Notes: generated by a model not told the origin, from the letters alone. 64,000 nucleotides of DNA from Paraburkholderia sp. ZP32-5 (GCF_021390495.1 NZ_JAJEJP010000001.1:3100001-3164000), one strand, 5' to 3'. Positions 34,903 through 44,042 are shown, counted from the first letter of the stretch. Numbers and translations are program-made.

Positions 34903-37296
34903 TTGGAGTTACAGCGTTTCACCACCGAGTCGTATGCCGAAGCCGATCGCCTGCGAGCATGGAACGACGCCCTCCGCCAGCTTGGACTGCGTTGCGGCGC
35001 GCCGCTCGCGACCGCGCGCCATTTGCACGGCACCATCAGGTCGCGCAAGTCGAGCAACGGTTTCGAGCTGATCGCGCTAGCCGCGTTCGCGCAAACCATC
35101 GAACTCAAGGTCGACGGCGCCGACAGCCTCGTGGTCGCGCTGCATCTCGACGGCGGCGTCACGCTCGTCGCCGATGGGGTACGCACACGGGTTGCCACCG
35201 GCGATATCGTGTATGCGTCGTCGCGCGACGAAACACTGCTGTCGTTCGACTCCGACTTCCGCGCGTTCGTGATCCGGGTGCCGCGCGCCGCCATCAACGC
35301 ACGCCTGCTGACGCCGTTCTCGCTGCGCGCCGGCCGTTTGCCGGGAGACGCCGGCATCGGTCATGTGTTCTCCGGCTTTCTGCGCTCGATTGCCGAAAGC
35401 GTCGAGACGTTGTCGCTCGACGAGTTGCGTCCCGTCGAACTTGCACTGGCGGAGTTTCTGGTCGCGAGCCTCGTCGGTTACGACAAGGAAGGCAGCTTCA
35501 GCGGACTCACACCCTCTCAGGCCGCGCTGTTTTCTCGCGTGTGCCGAACCATCGAAGGCAGTCTCGCCGATCCCGAGCTTGGACTGACGTCGATAGCGAA
35601 AGAAGAGCGCGTGTCGCCGCGCTATCTGCAGAAGCTGTTTGAAGCGGTCGGACAGAATTTCTCGACCTATCTGCGCTCGCGCAGACTTGAGCGCTGTCGC
35701 GCGGATCTGGTCAATCCGCTGTATGAAAAGCTGTCGATAGCCGATATCTGCTTCCGTTGGGGTTTCAACGATCCCGCGTATTTCAGCCGCGCGTTTCGCG
35801 AGCAATATGGCGCGTCGCCGCGCACATTCCGGCATGAAGCCGGTCTCGAACTGGCTCGCCATCTGGTACGGCGCATCTCGCGCGGCCTGCCGGTCAATGC
35901 CGGCAGCCTGCTCGTGCATGCACAGCTCGCCGGGCAGGCCGCGGCTCACGAAGTCGCGGACGAGGCCAGTTGGGCGGAACCGCCCTCCGAGCCTTCCGAG
36001 CCTCATGCGCATTCAGCGCCGCCGCCGCGCGATGCCGGCAAGCCGCGCCATCATCTGCTGCGCGCGACGGCCAACACGATTCACTGGGGTTACTTCAGTC
36101 ACGATCTGAAGCCCGTGCTGGAACTGAACAGCGGCGACACGGTGACGATCGAAACGCTGACGCAACACGCGGCGGACGACTGGGAGCGCATGGTGCAAGG
36201 CGACCCCGGCGCCGAAAGCGTGTTTCACTGGAGCGCCACACGCAAGAACGTCAACCGCCGGGGCGCGGGGCCGATGGACGCGTCCATCTATGGGCGCGGC
36301 GCGGGAGAAGGCTTCGGCGTGCATATCTGCACCGGCCCGATTGCCGTGCGCGGCGCCGAGCCCGGCGATGTACTCGAAGTGCGCATCGTCGACATTCATC
36401 CGCGCCGTTGCGCCAATCCGAAATTCGCCGGCCGCGCGTTCGGCAGCAATGCCGCTGCCTGGTGGGGCTTCCACTATCGCGAGTTGCTGACCGAGCCGAA
36501 ACCGCGCGAAGTCGTCACCATCTATGAACTCGACGCCGACGCCACCGCGGGAGAAGCCGCCTGCGCGCGCGCCGTCTATAACTTCCGCTGGACACCCCAA
36601 CGCGATCCGTTCGGCGTGATGCATCCGACCATCGACTATCCGGGCGTACCGGTCGATCATTCGACGGTCGTCGAGAATCACGACATCCTCAAGAATGTCC
36701 GCATCCCGGTGCGTCCGCACTTCGGCGTGATCACCGTTGCGCCACAGCAGGATGGTCTGATCGATTCGATTCCACCGTCCGCGTTCGGCGGCAATCTCGA
36801 CAACTGGCGCGTCACGCGCGGCGCGAGCGTGTTCCTGCCCGTTGGCGTGCCCGGCGCGCTGCTCTCCGTCGGCGATCCGCACGCCTCGCAAGGCGACTCC
36901 GAGCTGTGCGGCACCGCGATCGAATGCTCGCTCACCGGCGACTTCCAGTTGATCCTTCACAAGAAGGAAACGCTCGCTGGACAGGCATTTTCGGACCTCA
37001 CCTATCCGCTGGTCGAAACCGCCGACGAATGGGTTCTGCACGGCTTCAGCTATCCGAACTATCTGGCGGAGTTCGGCACGAGCGCGCAAAGCGCGGTGTA
37101 CGAAAAATCCACGCTCGATCTCGCGATGCGCGACGCGTTCATCAAGACACGTCGCTTCCTGATGACGACCCGGGGCCTTTCCGAAGACGAGGCGATCTCG
37201 CTGATCTCGGTCGCGGTCGACTTCGGCGTGACGCAGGTGGTGGACGGCAACTGGGGCGTGCACGCGATCATCCGCAAATCGCTTTTCACCGCATGA
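34903..37296 (+). CDS. AraC-type regulator fused to an acetamidase/formamidase domain
   Basis: This 797-residue single reading frame has three parts. An AraC-binding-like sensor domain (about 1-175) precedes an AraC double helix-turn-helix (about 213-312, with LTSIAKEERVSPRYLQKLFE and the signature SIADICFRWGFNDPAYFSRA). A Pro/Ala-rich linker (about 345-382) leads to a complete FmdA-type amidase domain (about 383-797, with NTIHWGYFSHDL, ICTGPIAVRGAEPGD, FGGNLDNWRV and GDPHASQGDSELCGTAIE). The TTG at 34903 is chosen: GGGAG precedes it and the homologous domain begins there; a GTG at 34768 would add 45 unrelated residues. It may sense or process the same amides it regulates. Confidence 0.85.
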   Translation: MELQRFTTESYAEADRLRAWNDALRQLGLRCGAPLATARHLHGTIRSRKSSNGFELIALAAFAQTIELKVDGADSLVVALHLDGGVTLVADGVRTRVATGDIVYASSRDETLLSFDSDFRAFVIRVPRAAINARLLTPFSLRAGRLPGDAGIGHVFSGFLRSIAESVETLSLDELRPVELALAEFLVASLVGYDKEGSFSGLTPSQAALFSRVCRTIEGSLADPELGLTSIAKEERVSPRYLQKLFEAVGQNFSTYLRSRRLERCRADLVNPLYEKLSIADICFRWGFNDPAYFSRAFREQYGASPRTFRHEAGLELARHLVRRISRGLPVNAGSLLVHAQLAGQAAAHEVADEASWAEPPSEPSEPHAHSAPPPRDAGKPRHHLLRATANTIHWGYFSHDLKPVLELNSGDTVTIETLTQHAADDWERMVQGDPGAESVFHWSATRKNVNRRGAGPMDASIYGRGAGEGFGVHICTGPIAVRGAEPGDVLEVRIVDIHPRRCANPKFAGRAFGSNAAAWWGFHYRELLTEPKPREVVTIYELDADATAGEAACARAVYNFRWTPQRDPFGVMHPTIDYPGVPVDHSTVVENHDILKNVRIPVRPHFGVITVAPQQDGLIDSIPPSAFGGNLDNWRVTRGASVFLPVGVPGALLSVGDPHASQGDSELCGTAIECSLTGDFQLILHKKETLAGQAFSDLTYPLVETADEWVLHGFSYPNYLAEFGTSAQSAVYEKSTLDLAMRDAFIKTRRFLMTTRGLSEDEAISLISVAVDFGVTQVVDGNWGVHAIIRKSLFTA

Positions 37297-37447
37297 AGTG
37301 GCAGGCGGTGAGCACCGATGTGAGCACCGATGCGCGTGCGTACAAGAGTTTGTTCGCGGCAAGTTCGATGCGGAGATTTTGGCTTCCCTACCATGGGTTC
37401 CGACGTGACCACAGGCGTACGCGCCGTTCGACAGGACTCACTGGACC

Positions 37448-38350
37448 ATGGATTCTCCCGCACATCGCGCACTGCCCGGCCACGGGCGCTTTCACTATTC
37501 ACCGATCGGCAACCGCCCTCTTTATCGTTGGCCCAACGGTTCCCGTCTGGCGGTTTATATCGGCTTCAACATCGAGCACTTTGCTTTCGGTGAAGGATTA
37601 GGGCCGACTATCGGCCCCGTGATGCCCGAACCCGACGTGCTCAATCACGCGTGGCGCGAGTACGGCCTGCGGGTCGGCGCATGGCGCTGTCTCGATCTGT
37701 TCGACGAACTCGCGTTGCCGGTCGCGGCCATCATCAATACGGCGCTCTACGATCACTGCCCCGAACTGGTCGCCGCGTTCGCCCAGCGCGGCGACGAACT
37801 CGTCGCGCACGGTCACACGAATTCGGACCGGCAAGGCACGCTGACCGAGGCCGAGGAACGCGCGCTGATCGTCGCCTGTCGCGAGCGGATTGCCGCGCAA
37901 AGCGCGCAGCAGCCGGCGGGCTGGTTGTCGCCGTGGCTGTCGGAGAGCCGCGTCACCAGCGATCTGGTCGCCGAAGCGGGTTACCAGTACACGCTCAACT
38001 GGTGCCATGACGATCAGCCCACGCGTCTCGTGACGCGCGGCGGCCAACCGCTGTGGGCGATTCCGTATCCGGAAGAAGTCAACGATATCCCGATGATCCT
38101 CGCGCGCCAGATGGACGCGAAGTCGTTCGCCGATCTGGTGATCGACCACTTCGAGGAAATGCTGCGGCAATCCGAGCGCGAGCCGCTGGTGATGGGCATC
38201 GCATTGCATGCGTACCTGATGGGACAGCCACATCGTCTGTATCACCTGCGGCGGGCACTCGAACATCTTGCCCGTGCGCGCGACGAAGGCCGGATCTGCA
38301 TCACGACGCCGGGTTCGATTGCAAGCCATATGGACCTGCTCGGTCATTAG
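37448..38350 (+). CDS. Polysaccharide deacetylase (NodB homology) family protein
   Basis: This 300-residue cytoplasmic protein belongs to the branch of NodB-fold hydrolases that includes PuuE-type allantoinase and PgdA-like enzymes. It starts with NRPLYRWPNGSRLAVYIGFNIE-type strands and contains LVAHGHTNSDRQ (metal-site histidines) and a late MGIALHAYLMGQPHR. No signal peptide is visible, which argues for a small-molecule amide substrate rather than a cell-wall polymer. Its place between an amidase and an amide/amino-acid importer supports this. The substrate is unknown. Confidence 0.82.
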   Translation: MDSPAHRALPGHGRFHYSPIGNRPLYRWPNGSRLAVYIGFNIEHFAFGEGLGPTIGPVMPEPDVLNHAWREYGLRVGAWRCLDLFDELALPVAAIINTALYDHCPELVAAFAQRGDELVAHGHTNSDRQGTLTEAEERALIVACRERIAAQSAQQPAGWLSPWLSESRVTSDLVAEAGYQYTLNWCHDDQPTRLVTRGGQPLWAIPYPEEVNDIPMILARQMDAKSFADLVIDHFEEMLRQSEREPLVMGIALHAYLMGQPHRLYHLRRALEHLARARDEGRICITTPGSIASHMDLLGH

Positions 38351-38420
38351 TTCACGTCATTCCCGCTTCCCCGTACCGCTTCCTCCATTTCATTTCGTTC
38401 AACCTCAAACAGGATTAGCC

Positions 38421-39278
38421 ATGTTCATGTCAAAGGCAATCAAGCTGCTGTTATGCGCCCTCACGGGTCTGCTCGTCGCACAAGGCGCGTCGGCGCAATC
38501 GTGCGAACCGTCGAAGGTCGCGCAGAAATATCCGTCGCTGGCCGGCAAGACCATCAAGATCGGCGTGGACCCCGAATCGCCGCCGTATGCGTTTCGCGAC
38601 AGCAAGGACTTCAACAAAATCATCGGCGCCGATGCCGACATGGCCCGCGCGGTGTTCGACTGCGCCGGCGTGAAGACGGAATTCTTCACCGCCGGCTGGC
38701 CGGGGCTGCTGCCCGCGCTGCGCGCCGGGCAGATCGATGTGATGTGGGACTTGCTGTACTACACACCGGAACGCGCGAAGGAAACCAGCTTCGTCACGTA
38801 TATGCAGGCCGGCACCGGCGGTCTGGTGGCGGCGGGCAATCCGAAGAAGATCGACGACATGTCCAAACTCTGCGGCACCACGGTCACCGCGGGTATCGGC
38901 ACGGTCGAGCTGACGATGGCGCAGACCCAGGCGGCGAAGTGCAAAGCCGACGGCAAGCCTGACGTCACGATCATGACGTCCGCCGATATCGCGTCAGGGG
39001 CGCGCCTCGTCGCCAGCCATCGCGCCGACGTGATGATGTACGACCTGGCGCTCGTCGACGGTCTGGCGAAACAGAACCCGCAGCTCTACATGCGCGGCTT
39101 CATGGTGACGAGCGGCATGAAGATCGGCGTGGGCGTGAAGAAAGGCAACGCCGACATGATTGCCGCCGTCTCCGACGGGCTCAAGATCATGCAGGCCAAT
39201 CAGACGCAGAAGAAGACTTTCCAGAAGTACGGCGTGGATCCGTCGCTGGAAACCCCGACCACGCTGCTTACTCAATAA
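38421..39278 (+). CDS. ABC transporter substrate-binding protein, amino-acid type
   Basis: This 285-residue periplasmic binding protein (family 3) has a signal peptide ending at GASAQS (about residue 25). The IKIGVDPESPPYAF start, DADMARAVFDCAGVKTEFF, and ALRAGQIDVMWDLLYYTPERA segments are typical of polar amino-acid binding proteins. It has an AGGA-like site ten bases before ATG 38421; an upstream frame extension is not needed. The partner permease-ATPase follows after 60 bases. The exact ligand is unknown, but the neighbouring amidases suggest a nitrogen-rich amide. Confidence 0.88.
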   Translation: MFMSKAIKLLLCALTGLLVAQGASAQSCEPSKVAQKYPSLAGKTIKIGVDPESPPYAFRDSKDFNKIIGADADMARAVFDCAGVKTEFFTAGWPGLLPALRAGQIDVMWDLLYYTPERAKETSFVTYMQAGTGGLVAAGNPKKIDDMSKLCGTTVTAGIGTVELTMAQTQAAKCKADGKPDVTIMTSADIASGARLVASHRADVMMYDLALVDGLAKQNPQLYMRGFMVTSGMKIGVGVKKGNADMIAAVSDGLKIMQANQTQKKTFQKYGVDPSLETPTTLLTQ

Positions 39279-39338
39279 GACTGGCTGCGCGGCACATTGC
39301 TTTCGCGTGCCGCCGGCGTCATGAACCATGGGTCGGAA

Positions 39339-41066
39339 ATGAAGTTCTCGCACTTCAGATCGCGTTTTAAATCGCGTTCTAAATACAAGGCCGGCAGCGC
39401 GCTCGGCATGGTTGCGATGCTCGCATGGCAACCGGCCATGGCGGCCGGCCTCACCGGCGCTCAGGTGCTCGACGGTTTCAGGGAACTGGCCACTTATGCC
39501 GGCTCGCCGTTCCTGCTCGGCGGTGCGTGGGTCGCGGTGAGGATCACGCTGATCGCGATGTCGATCGGGCTTGCGCTCGGGCTCGGTCTTGCGCTGATGC
39601 GGCTATCGCGATTCAAGGCGTTGAGCTCGGCGGCATGGACTTATATCTGGTTCGTGCGCGGCACACCGCAGCTGCTGCAGCTCGTGTTCATCTTCGATGC
39701 GTTGCCGCTGGTCGGGTTGCGCTTCGATGAATTCACGACCGCGGTGATCGGCTTTGCGTTGAACGAGGCGGCATTCAGCGCCGAACAGTTTCGTGCCGGG
39801 ATCCTGTCGGTGAACCGCTCGCAATCGACCGCCGCCGCGGCGCTCGGCATGGGGCCGCTGCTCACGTTGCGCCGCATTATCCTGCCGCAATCGATGCGCG
39901 CGGTCATCCCGGGGCTCGCCAACGACACCATCGGCATGTTGAAGCTGACGTCGATCGCGTCGGTGATCTTCGTCAACGAACTCACGTTTCGCTCGCAACA
40001 GATCGTCGGCCAGAACTTCAAGTTCTTTACGGTGTTCGGCGCGGCGGCAGTGATTTACCTGCTGCTGACGAGCGGGATTTCATTGCTCCAGGTGTGGCTC
40101 GAACGCCTGTTCGATCACGAGCGCGAACACAAGCTCAGGTTCTCGTGGTTCGGACTGCGCGCCGCGACGTCCGTCGCGAAGCCGACCGCGGCGCCGGATG
40201 TCGCGCCGCTCACCGCCGGCGAGCCAGCCGCGAACGATCACGCGTGGATCGGCACGTTGCTGCCGGCCGAAAGCCGCACGCCCCAGCATCGCGGCGAACC
40301 GTTCGTCGCATGCAGAAACGTCTGGAAATCGTATGGCAAGCGCGAGATTCTGCGCGGCGTCGACCTGTCGATCGCGCACGGCGAAGTGGTCGTCATCCTC
40401 GGTCCGAGCGGTTCCGGGAAAAGCACGCTGCTCAAGCTCATCAACCATCTCGAACCGCTGGACTGGGGCACGATCAAGGTCGATTCCCGCTACGTGGGTT
40501 ACCGGGAAGTGCCAGGCGGCGGCGGCACGGTACGGCCGTTGCACAACCTCGCGCGGGCACGCGCCGAAGCACGCGTGGGCATGGTGTTCCAGCATTTCAA
40601 TCTGTTCAGCCATCTGAGTGCGCTCGAGAACATCGTCGAGGCACAGCGGCAGGTCTACGACGTGCCGCGCGTCGAAGCAGAGGCGCTCGGCCGGGATCTG
40701 CTGAAAAGCGTGGGCCTCGCCGCGCATGCGGATTTTCTGCCGCACCGGTTATCGGGCGGACAGCAGCAGCGGGTAGCGATCGCGCGCGCACTCGCGATCA
40801 AGCCCAAGTTGATGCTGTTCGACGAACCGACGTCGGCGCTCGATCCGGAACTCGTCGGCGAAGTGCTTGGCGTGATGCGCGGGCTGGCGGACGCGGGCAT
40901 GACGATGATCGTGGTCACGCATGAAATCCGTTTCGCGCGCGATGTCGCCGACCGTGTCGTCTTCATGGACGGCGGCGAAGTGATCGAGCAAGGCACACCG
41001 CAGCAAGTGATCGACAACCCGACTCACGAGCGCACCCGAAAATTCCTTAACGTCGTTACCAGTTGA
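39339..41066 (+). CDS. ABC transporter permease-ATPase fusion, amino-acid type
   Basis: This 575-residue protein joins two normally separate subunits. The N-terminal part (about 35-280) is a HisMQ-type permease with the EAA loop NEAAFSAEQFRAGILSVNR and ALGMGPLLTLRRIILPQ. After a variable linker (about 285-325) the ATPase domain has Walker A GPSGSGKST (355-363), signature LSGGQQQRVAIARAL (from about 471) and Walker B LMLFDEPTSALD. It works as the inner-membrane part of the importer with the preceding binding protein. ATG 39321 is an alternative start. Confidence 0.88.
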   Translation: MKFSHFRSRFKSRSKYKAGSALGMVAMLAWQPAMAAGLTGAQVLDGFRELATYAGSPFLLGGAWVAVRITLIAMSIGLALGLGLALMRLSRFKALSSAAWTYIWFVRGTPQLLQLVFIFDALPLVGLRFDEFTTAVIGFALNEAAFSAEQFRAGILSVNRSQSTAAAALGMGPLLTLRRIILPQSMRAVIPGLANDTIGMLKLTSIASVIFVNELTFRSQQIVGQNFKFFTVFGAAAVIYLLLTSGISLLQVWLERLFDHEREHKLRFSWFGLRAATSVAKPTAAPDVAPLTAGEPAANDHAWIGTLLPAESRTPQHRGEPFVACRNVWKSYGKREILRGVDLSIAHGEVVVILGPSGSGKSTLLKLINHLEPLDWGTIKVDSRYVGYREVPGGGGTVRPLHNLARARAEARVGMVFQHFNLFSHLSALENIVEAQRQVYDVPRVEAEALGRDLLKSVGLAAHADFLPHRLSGGQQQRVAIARALAIKPKLMLFDEPTSALDPELVGEVLGVMRGLADAGMTMIVVTHEIRFARDVADRVVFMDGGEVIEQGTPQQVIDNPTHERTRKFLNVVTS

Positions 41067-41079
41067 CCATGAGGCTCGC

Positions 41080-42102
41080 ATGACCGACTTCGAAACCTTT
41101 CATCTTGGCCGCGTCATGCTGCAGTCCGGCGCGACACTACCCGACATGCAGCTCGCCTACAAGACGTACGGCCGGCTGAACGCGGCGCGCGACAACGCGA
41201 TTGTCTACCCGACGTTTTACAGCGGCAGCCATGCCGACAACGAGTGGCTAATCGGCGAGCACATGGGGCTTGATCCGCGAGAGTATTTCATCATCGTGCC
41301 GAACATGTTCGGTAACGGCGTGTCGAGTTCGCCAACCAACAACCCGCCGCCTTATGATCGTGGCCGCTTTCCACACGTGACGCTCTACGACAACGTTGCG
41401 ATGCAGTATCGCCTCGTGACAGAGAAGTTCGGCATCGAGTCGCTCAAGCTGGTCACCGGCTGGTCGATGGGTGCGATGCAGGCGTTTCATTGGGCCGCGA
41501 TGTATCCGGACAGGGTCGAACGCATTCTGCCGTTCTGTGGGGCGGCGCGGTGCTCGCGGCACAATTTCGTGTTTATCGAGGGCGTCAAAGCGCCTTTGCT
41601 GTTGGACCCGGAATTCAAGGACGGCTTCTACGACGACGGCACACCGCCGACGCGTGGAATGCGCGCCGCCGCCCGCGTGTTCGCCGGCTGGGGATTTTCG
41701 CAGACGTTTTTGCGCCAGCGGCTCGATATGGAGGCGATGGGATATGGCTCTCTCGAAGACTTTATGACCCAGTTCTGGGAGGGCGACTTCCTGAAGAAGG
41801 ACGCGAATAATATTCTGTCGATGATGTGGAGCTGGCAGCACGGCGATATTTCGGCGAATCCCCTGTATGACGGAGATTTCGATCGGGCGCTGGGCAGTAT
41901 CACCGCGAAGGCTATCGTGATGCCCGGACGTACGGATCTGTACTTTCCGCCGGAAGACAGCGAATACGAGGTCTCGAAGATGCCCAATGCGCAGTTGCGG
42001 CCTATCGAGTCGGTTTGGGGGCATTTCGCGGGTGGCCCGGCGGCCAATCCCGTCGATGTCGAATTCATCGATCGCGCGGTGAGGGAGATTCTGGCCGCGT
42101 AG
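41080..42102 (+). CDS. Alpha/beta hydrolase of the homoserine O-acetyltransferase (MetX) superfamily
   Basis: This 340-residue enzyme has the nucleophile elbow GWSMGAM with Ser129 and a late WGHFAGGP with the catalytic His. The segments LAYKTYGRLNAARDNAIVYP and the MFGNGVSSSPTN oxyanion region match MetX-like proteins. True MetX carries out methionine synthesis, but the position 13 bases after the importer gene makes a hydrolase or acyltransferase in amide catabolism more likely. A methionine gene elsewhere cannot be judged from this window. Confidence 0.8.
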   Translation: MTDFETFHLGRVMLQSGATLPDMQLAYKTYGRLNAARDNAIVYPTFYSGSHADNEWLIGEHMGLDPREYFIIVPNMFGNGVSSSPTNNPPPYDRGRFPHVTLYDNVAMQYRLVTEKFGIESLKLVTGWSMGAMQAFHWAAMYPDRVERILPFCGAARCSRHNFVFIEGVKAPLLLDPEFKDGFYDDGTPPTRGMRAAARVFAGWGFSQTFLRQRLDMEAMGYGSLEDFMTQFWEGDFLKKDANNILSMMWSWQHGDISANPLYDGDFDRALGSITAKAIVMPGRTDLYFPPEDSEYEVSKMPNAQLRPIESVWGHFAGGPAANPVDVEFIDRAVREILAA

Positions 42103-42119
42103 CGCCGAACCGGAACGAC

Positions 42120-42149
42120 TTCCTGAGCTCATGCGGCGCCGTGTATAAT
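42120..42149 (+). promoter_or_regulatory. Promoter of the riboswitch-controlled transporter
   Basis: TATAAT at 42144-42149 is a consensus -10 box. The best -35 is a weak TTCCTG at 42120-42125 with an 18-base spacer. Transcription would begin a few bases before the riboswitch. Confidence 0.55.
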
Positions 42150-42160
42150 CCGGCCCACTT

Positions 42161-42300
42161 CTTCGGGGAGTAGCCGCCCGGCACGCAATGTTCCGGGGCG
42201 CACGTCAACATACTTGTCGGCCGCAAGGCGACATGGCGTGCGCAGCAACCGCCTGGCAAGACCGATGACGACGCCCCTACCTGACCGGGTCGCGGGGGCG
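42161..42300 (+). promoter_or_regulatory. yybP-ykoY-type manganese riboswitch
   Basis: The conserved 5' element CGGGGAGTAGCC (from 42164) and the 3' CCCCTACCTGACCGGG (from 42274) are the diagnostic paired parts of yybP-ykoY RNAs, which sense Mn2+. Between them lies a variable arm with GCAAGGCGACATGGC-like sequence. CGCCCC (42272-42277) can pair with GGGGCG (42295-42300) as an alternative hairpin close to the start codon. The controlled gene is a probable manganese transporter, the classical target of this riboswitch. Confidence 0.8.
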
Positions 42301-42347
42301 TATGTCATCGTCGTTCATCAGTGCGGCCCGGGTACAACAATCTCCAC

Positions 42348-42938
42348 ATGGAATCGTTCCTCGTTTCGGCCAGCATCGTCGCTCTCGCGGAAATCGGCGA
42401 CAAGACACAGCTACTTTCACTCGTACTCGCTGCACGCTACAGAAAGCCTGTTCCTATCGTGTTCGGCGTGCTGGTGGCGACGCTCGTCAATCATTCGGCT
42501 TCGGGCGCGCTGGGAAACTGGCTAGCAAGCGTGATCCATCCGCACGTGATGAACTGGGCCGTGGTGGCATCGTTCGCGCTGATGGCCGTCTGGATTCTGA
42601 TACCCGACAAGCTCGACGAAGCGGAGGCAATGAACACGAAGCATTCGATGGGCGTATTCGGCACGACCGTGGTCACGTTTTTCCTCGCCGAAATGGGCGA
42701 CAAAACGCAGATCGTGGCCATTGCACTGGCCGCGCGCTTCCACGAGTTTTTCGGGGTGGTTGCCGGCACGACGCTCGGCATGATGCTTGCGAACGTACCG
42801 GTTATCTACCTCGGTCATCGCTTCGCCGACCGTCTGCCGACGAAGGCCGTTCATATCGTCGCGGCAATCATATTCGTGGTGATGGGCGGTCTCGCATTGC
42901 GGACCGCGCTATACCCGGACGCGCACCCGATGTTCTGA
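42348..42938 (+). CDS. GDT1/TMEM165 (UPF0016) family cation transporter, probable Mn exporter
   Basis: This 196-residue inner-membrane protein has six hydrophobic segments in two homologous halves. Each half carries the family motif E-x-G-D-K-T: EIGDKTQ at 15-21 and EMGDKTQ at 115-121. Bacterial members such as MneA export Mn2+. The upstream yybP-ykoY riboswitch fits induction by high manganese. The ATG at 42348 is chosen so that the protein starts directly at the first membrane helix; an in-frame GTG at 42321 is inside the leader. Confidence 0.9.
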   Translation: MESFLVSASIVALAEIGDKTQLLSLVLAARYRKPVPIVFGVLVATLVNHSASGALGNWLASVIHPHVMNWAVVASFALMAVWILIPDKLDEAEAMNTKHSMGVFGTTVVTFFLAEMGDKTQIVAIALAARFHEFFGVVAGTTLGMMLANVPVIYLGHRFADRLPTKAVHIVAAIIFVVMGGLALRTALYPDAHPMF

Positions 42939-42962
42939 GGAGCCGGCCATACAGCCCCAGCC

Positions 42963-43676
42963 CTATTCTCCGGCCTTCGCCCCTTGCCCGGCCGCGGACC
43001 CGGCCGCCGGCGCCGATGCCGCGGCGGGCGCGGCCGGCAGCGAGACTTCATTCACCGGCATCCCGCCGCCGCCGACCGGAATTCTCACCGTATGCACGGC
43101 GCCGTTGCCGAGCGGGAAGTCGGCCAGCGCGCTGCGCGCCAGATACGGCATCGCCCTGACCAGCGACGACTCGCCGCCGAAATTACGCGCCGTCACGTTG
43201 TAGACCTCCTTGCCGCTCGCGCGCTCGGTAATCCGGACGCCGAGCAGATGCGTGAACACCGGATAGCTCTGGTTCACGTAAGTCGCCGGGAAGGCCCCCC
43301 ACGGTCCCCATGGATCGTACGGGCGGCCCCAGTAAGGACCCGGCCACGGGTTGTAGTAGATCGGCTCCGCGACGGTCACGATGTCCGAGCGGATTCCATA
43401 CGCGAGCTCGACCAGATAACGCGCGTCATCGCGCGCGACTTCGCGAAACGAATGCACGGCGAGTTCGTTCGCGACGATCCGCTCATATGCGCTCAGTTCG
43501 AGATTGTTCTGCTGATCCGGGCGCCGCGTGAACGCATAGGTACGGGTCGCGTCGCTGCCGTTCCAGTCCGAGAACGCGGTGACCTGAGTCGTCACGTAGG
43601 TCGTACAGCCGGACAGCAGCACCGTCAGCGCGGCGAACAGCAGCGCGATGCGGCGGGTCCATCGATTGATGTTCAT
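42963..43676 (-). CDS. DUF4136-type lipoprotein
   Basis: This 237-residue protein has a lipoprotein signal peptide with lipobox LLSGC (Cys24). The body has the DUF4136 layout: SDWNGSDATRTYAFTR at its start, a variable aromatic loop rich in Trp, Pro and Gly (about 105-125), and a late RASGKEVYNVTARN strand. The last 30 residues are an Ala/Pro/Gly tail. It is probably anchored in the outer membrane; function unknown. Convergent with the manganese transporter gene. Confidence 0.82.
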   Translation of the reverse strand: MNINRWTRRIALLFAALTVLLSGCTTYVTTQVTAFSDWNGSDATRTYAFTRRPDQQNNLELSAYERIVANELAVHSFREVARDDARYLVELAYGIRSDIVTVAEPIYYNPWPGPYWGRPYDPWGPWGAFPATYVNQSYPVFTHLLGVRITERASGKEVYNVTARNFGGESSLVRAMPYLARSALADFPLGNGAVHTVRIPVGGGGMPVNEVSLPAAPAAASAPAAGSAAGQGAKAGE

Positions 43677-44042
43677 GGTCTACCTCGTGACGCGTCGGGA
43701 TTGCGTCGGGATTGCTTCGGTTAAACGTCGACTGACTGCGATTATTCCGCCATTCATTCCGCTACTCATTTCGCCCTTCGACCGGCTGCGGGACTCGTGT
43801 CCGGACGATCATCGCCGGTGAGCGCGGGGGCCCGATATTACGCTGACCGTGCCAACCGGTAAAAGGTTCTGCCACCGGATTCCGCGCGGCAACTGCGCGC
43901 AATGCGTCGTGATTCAAACCGGTCCCAACCCCGTCCCGGTTTCGCGCCGCACGATCGCCCGAGGCTTTGTACAATGGCTCGATCAAGTCCGGTTCGCGCG
44001 CCATTTGCGCGCGGCCGATCGAGTCCTTCACCACAGAACGCC
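43677..44042. other. Divergent intergenic region between the DUF4136 gene and pepN
   Basis: This 366-base stretch separates two divergent genes and shows no supported gene. TACAAT at 43970-43975 is a possible -10 box for pepN, with no convincing -35. Nothing else recognisable. Confidence 0.4.

Noticed and set aside
41080..42102. Annotation as homoserine O-acetyltransferase of methionine synthesis
   Set aside because: Only superfamily-level motifs are shared and the gene is the last of an amide import cluster without metW or other methionine genes.
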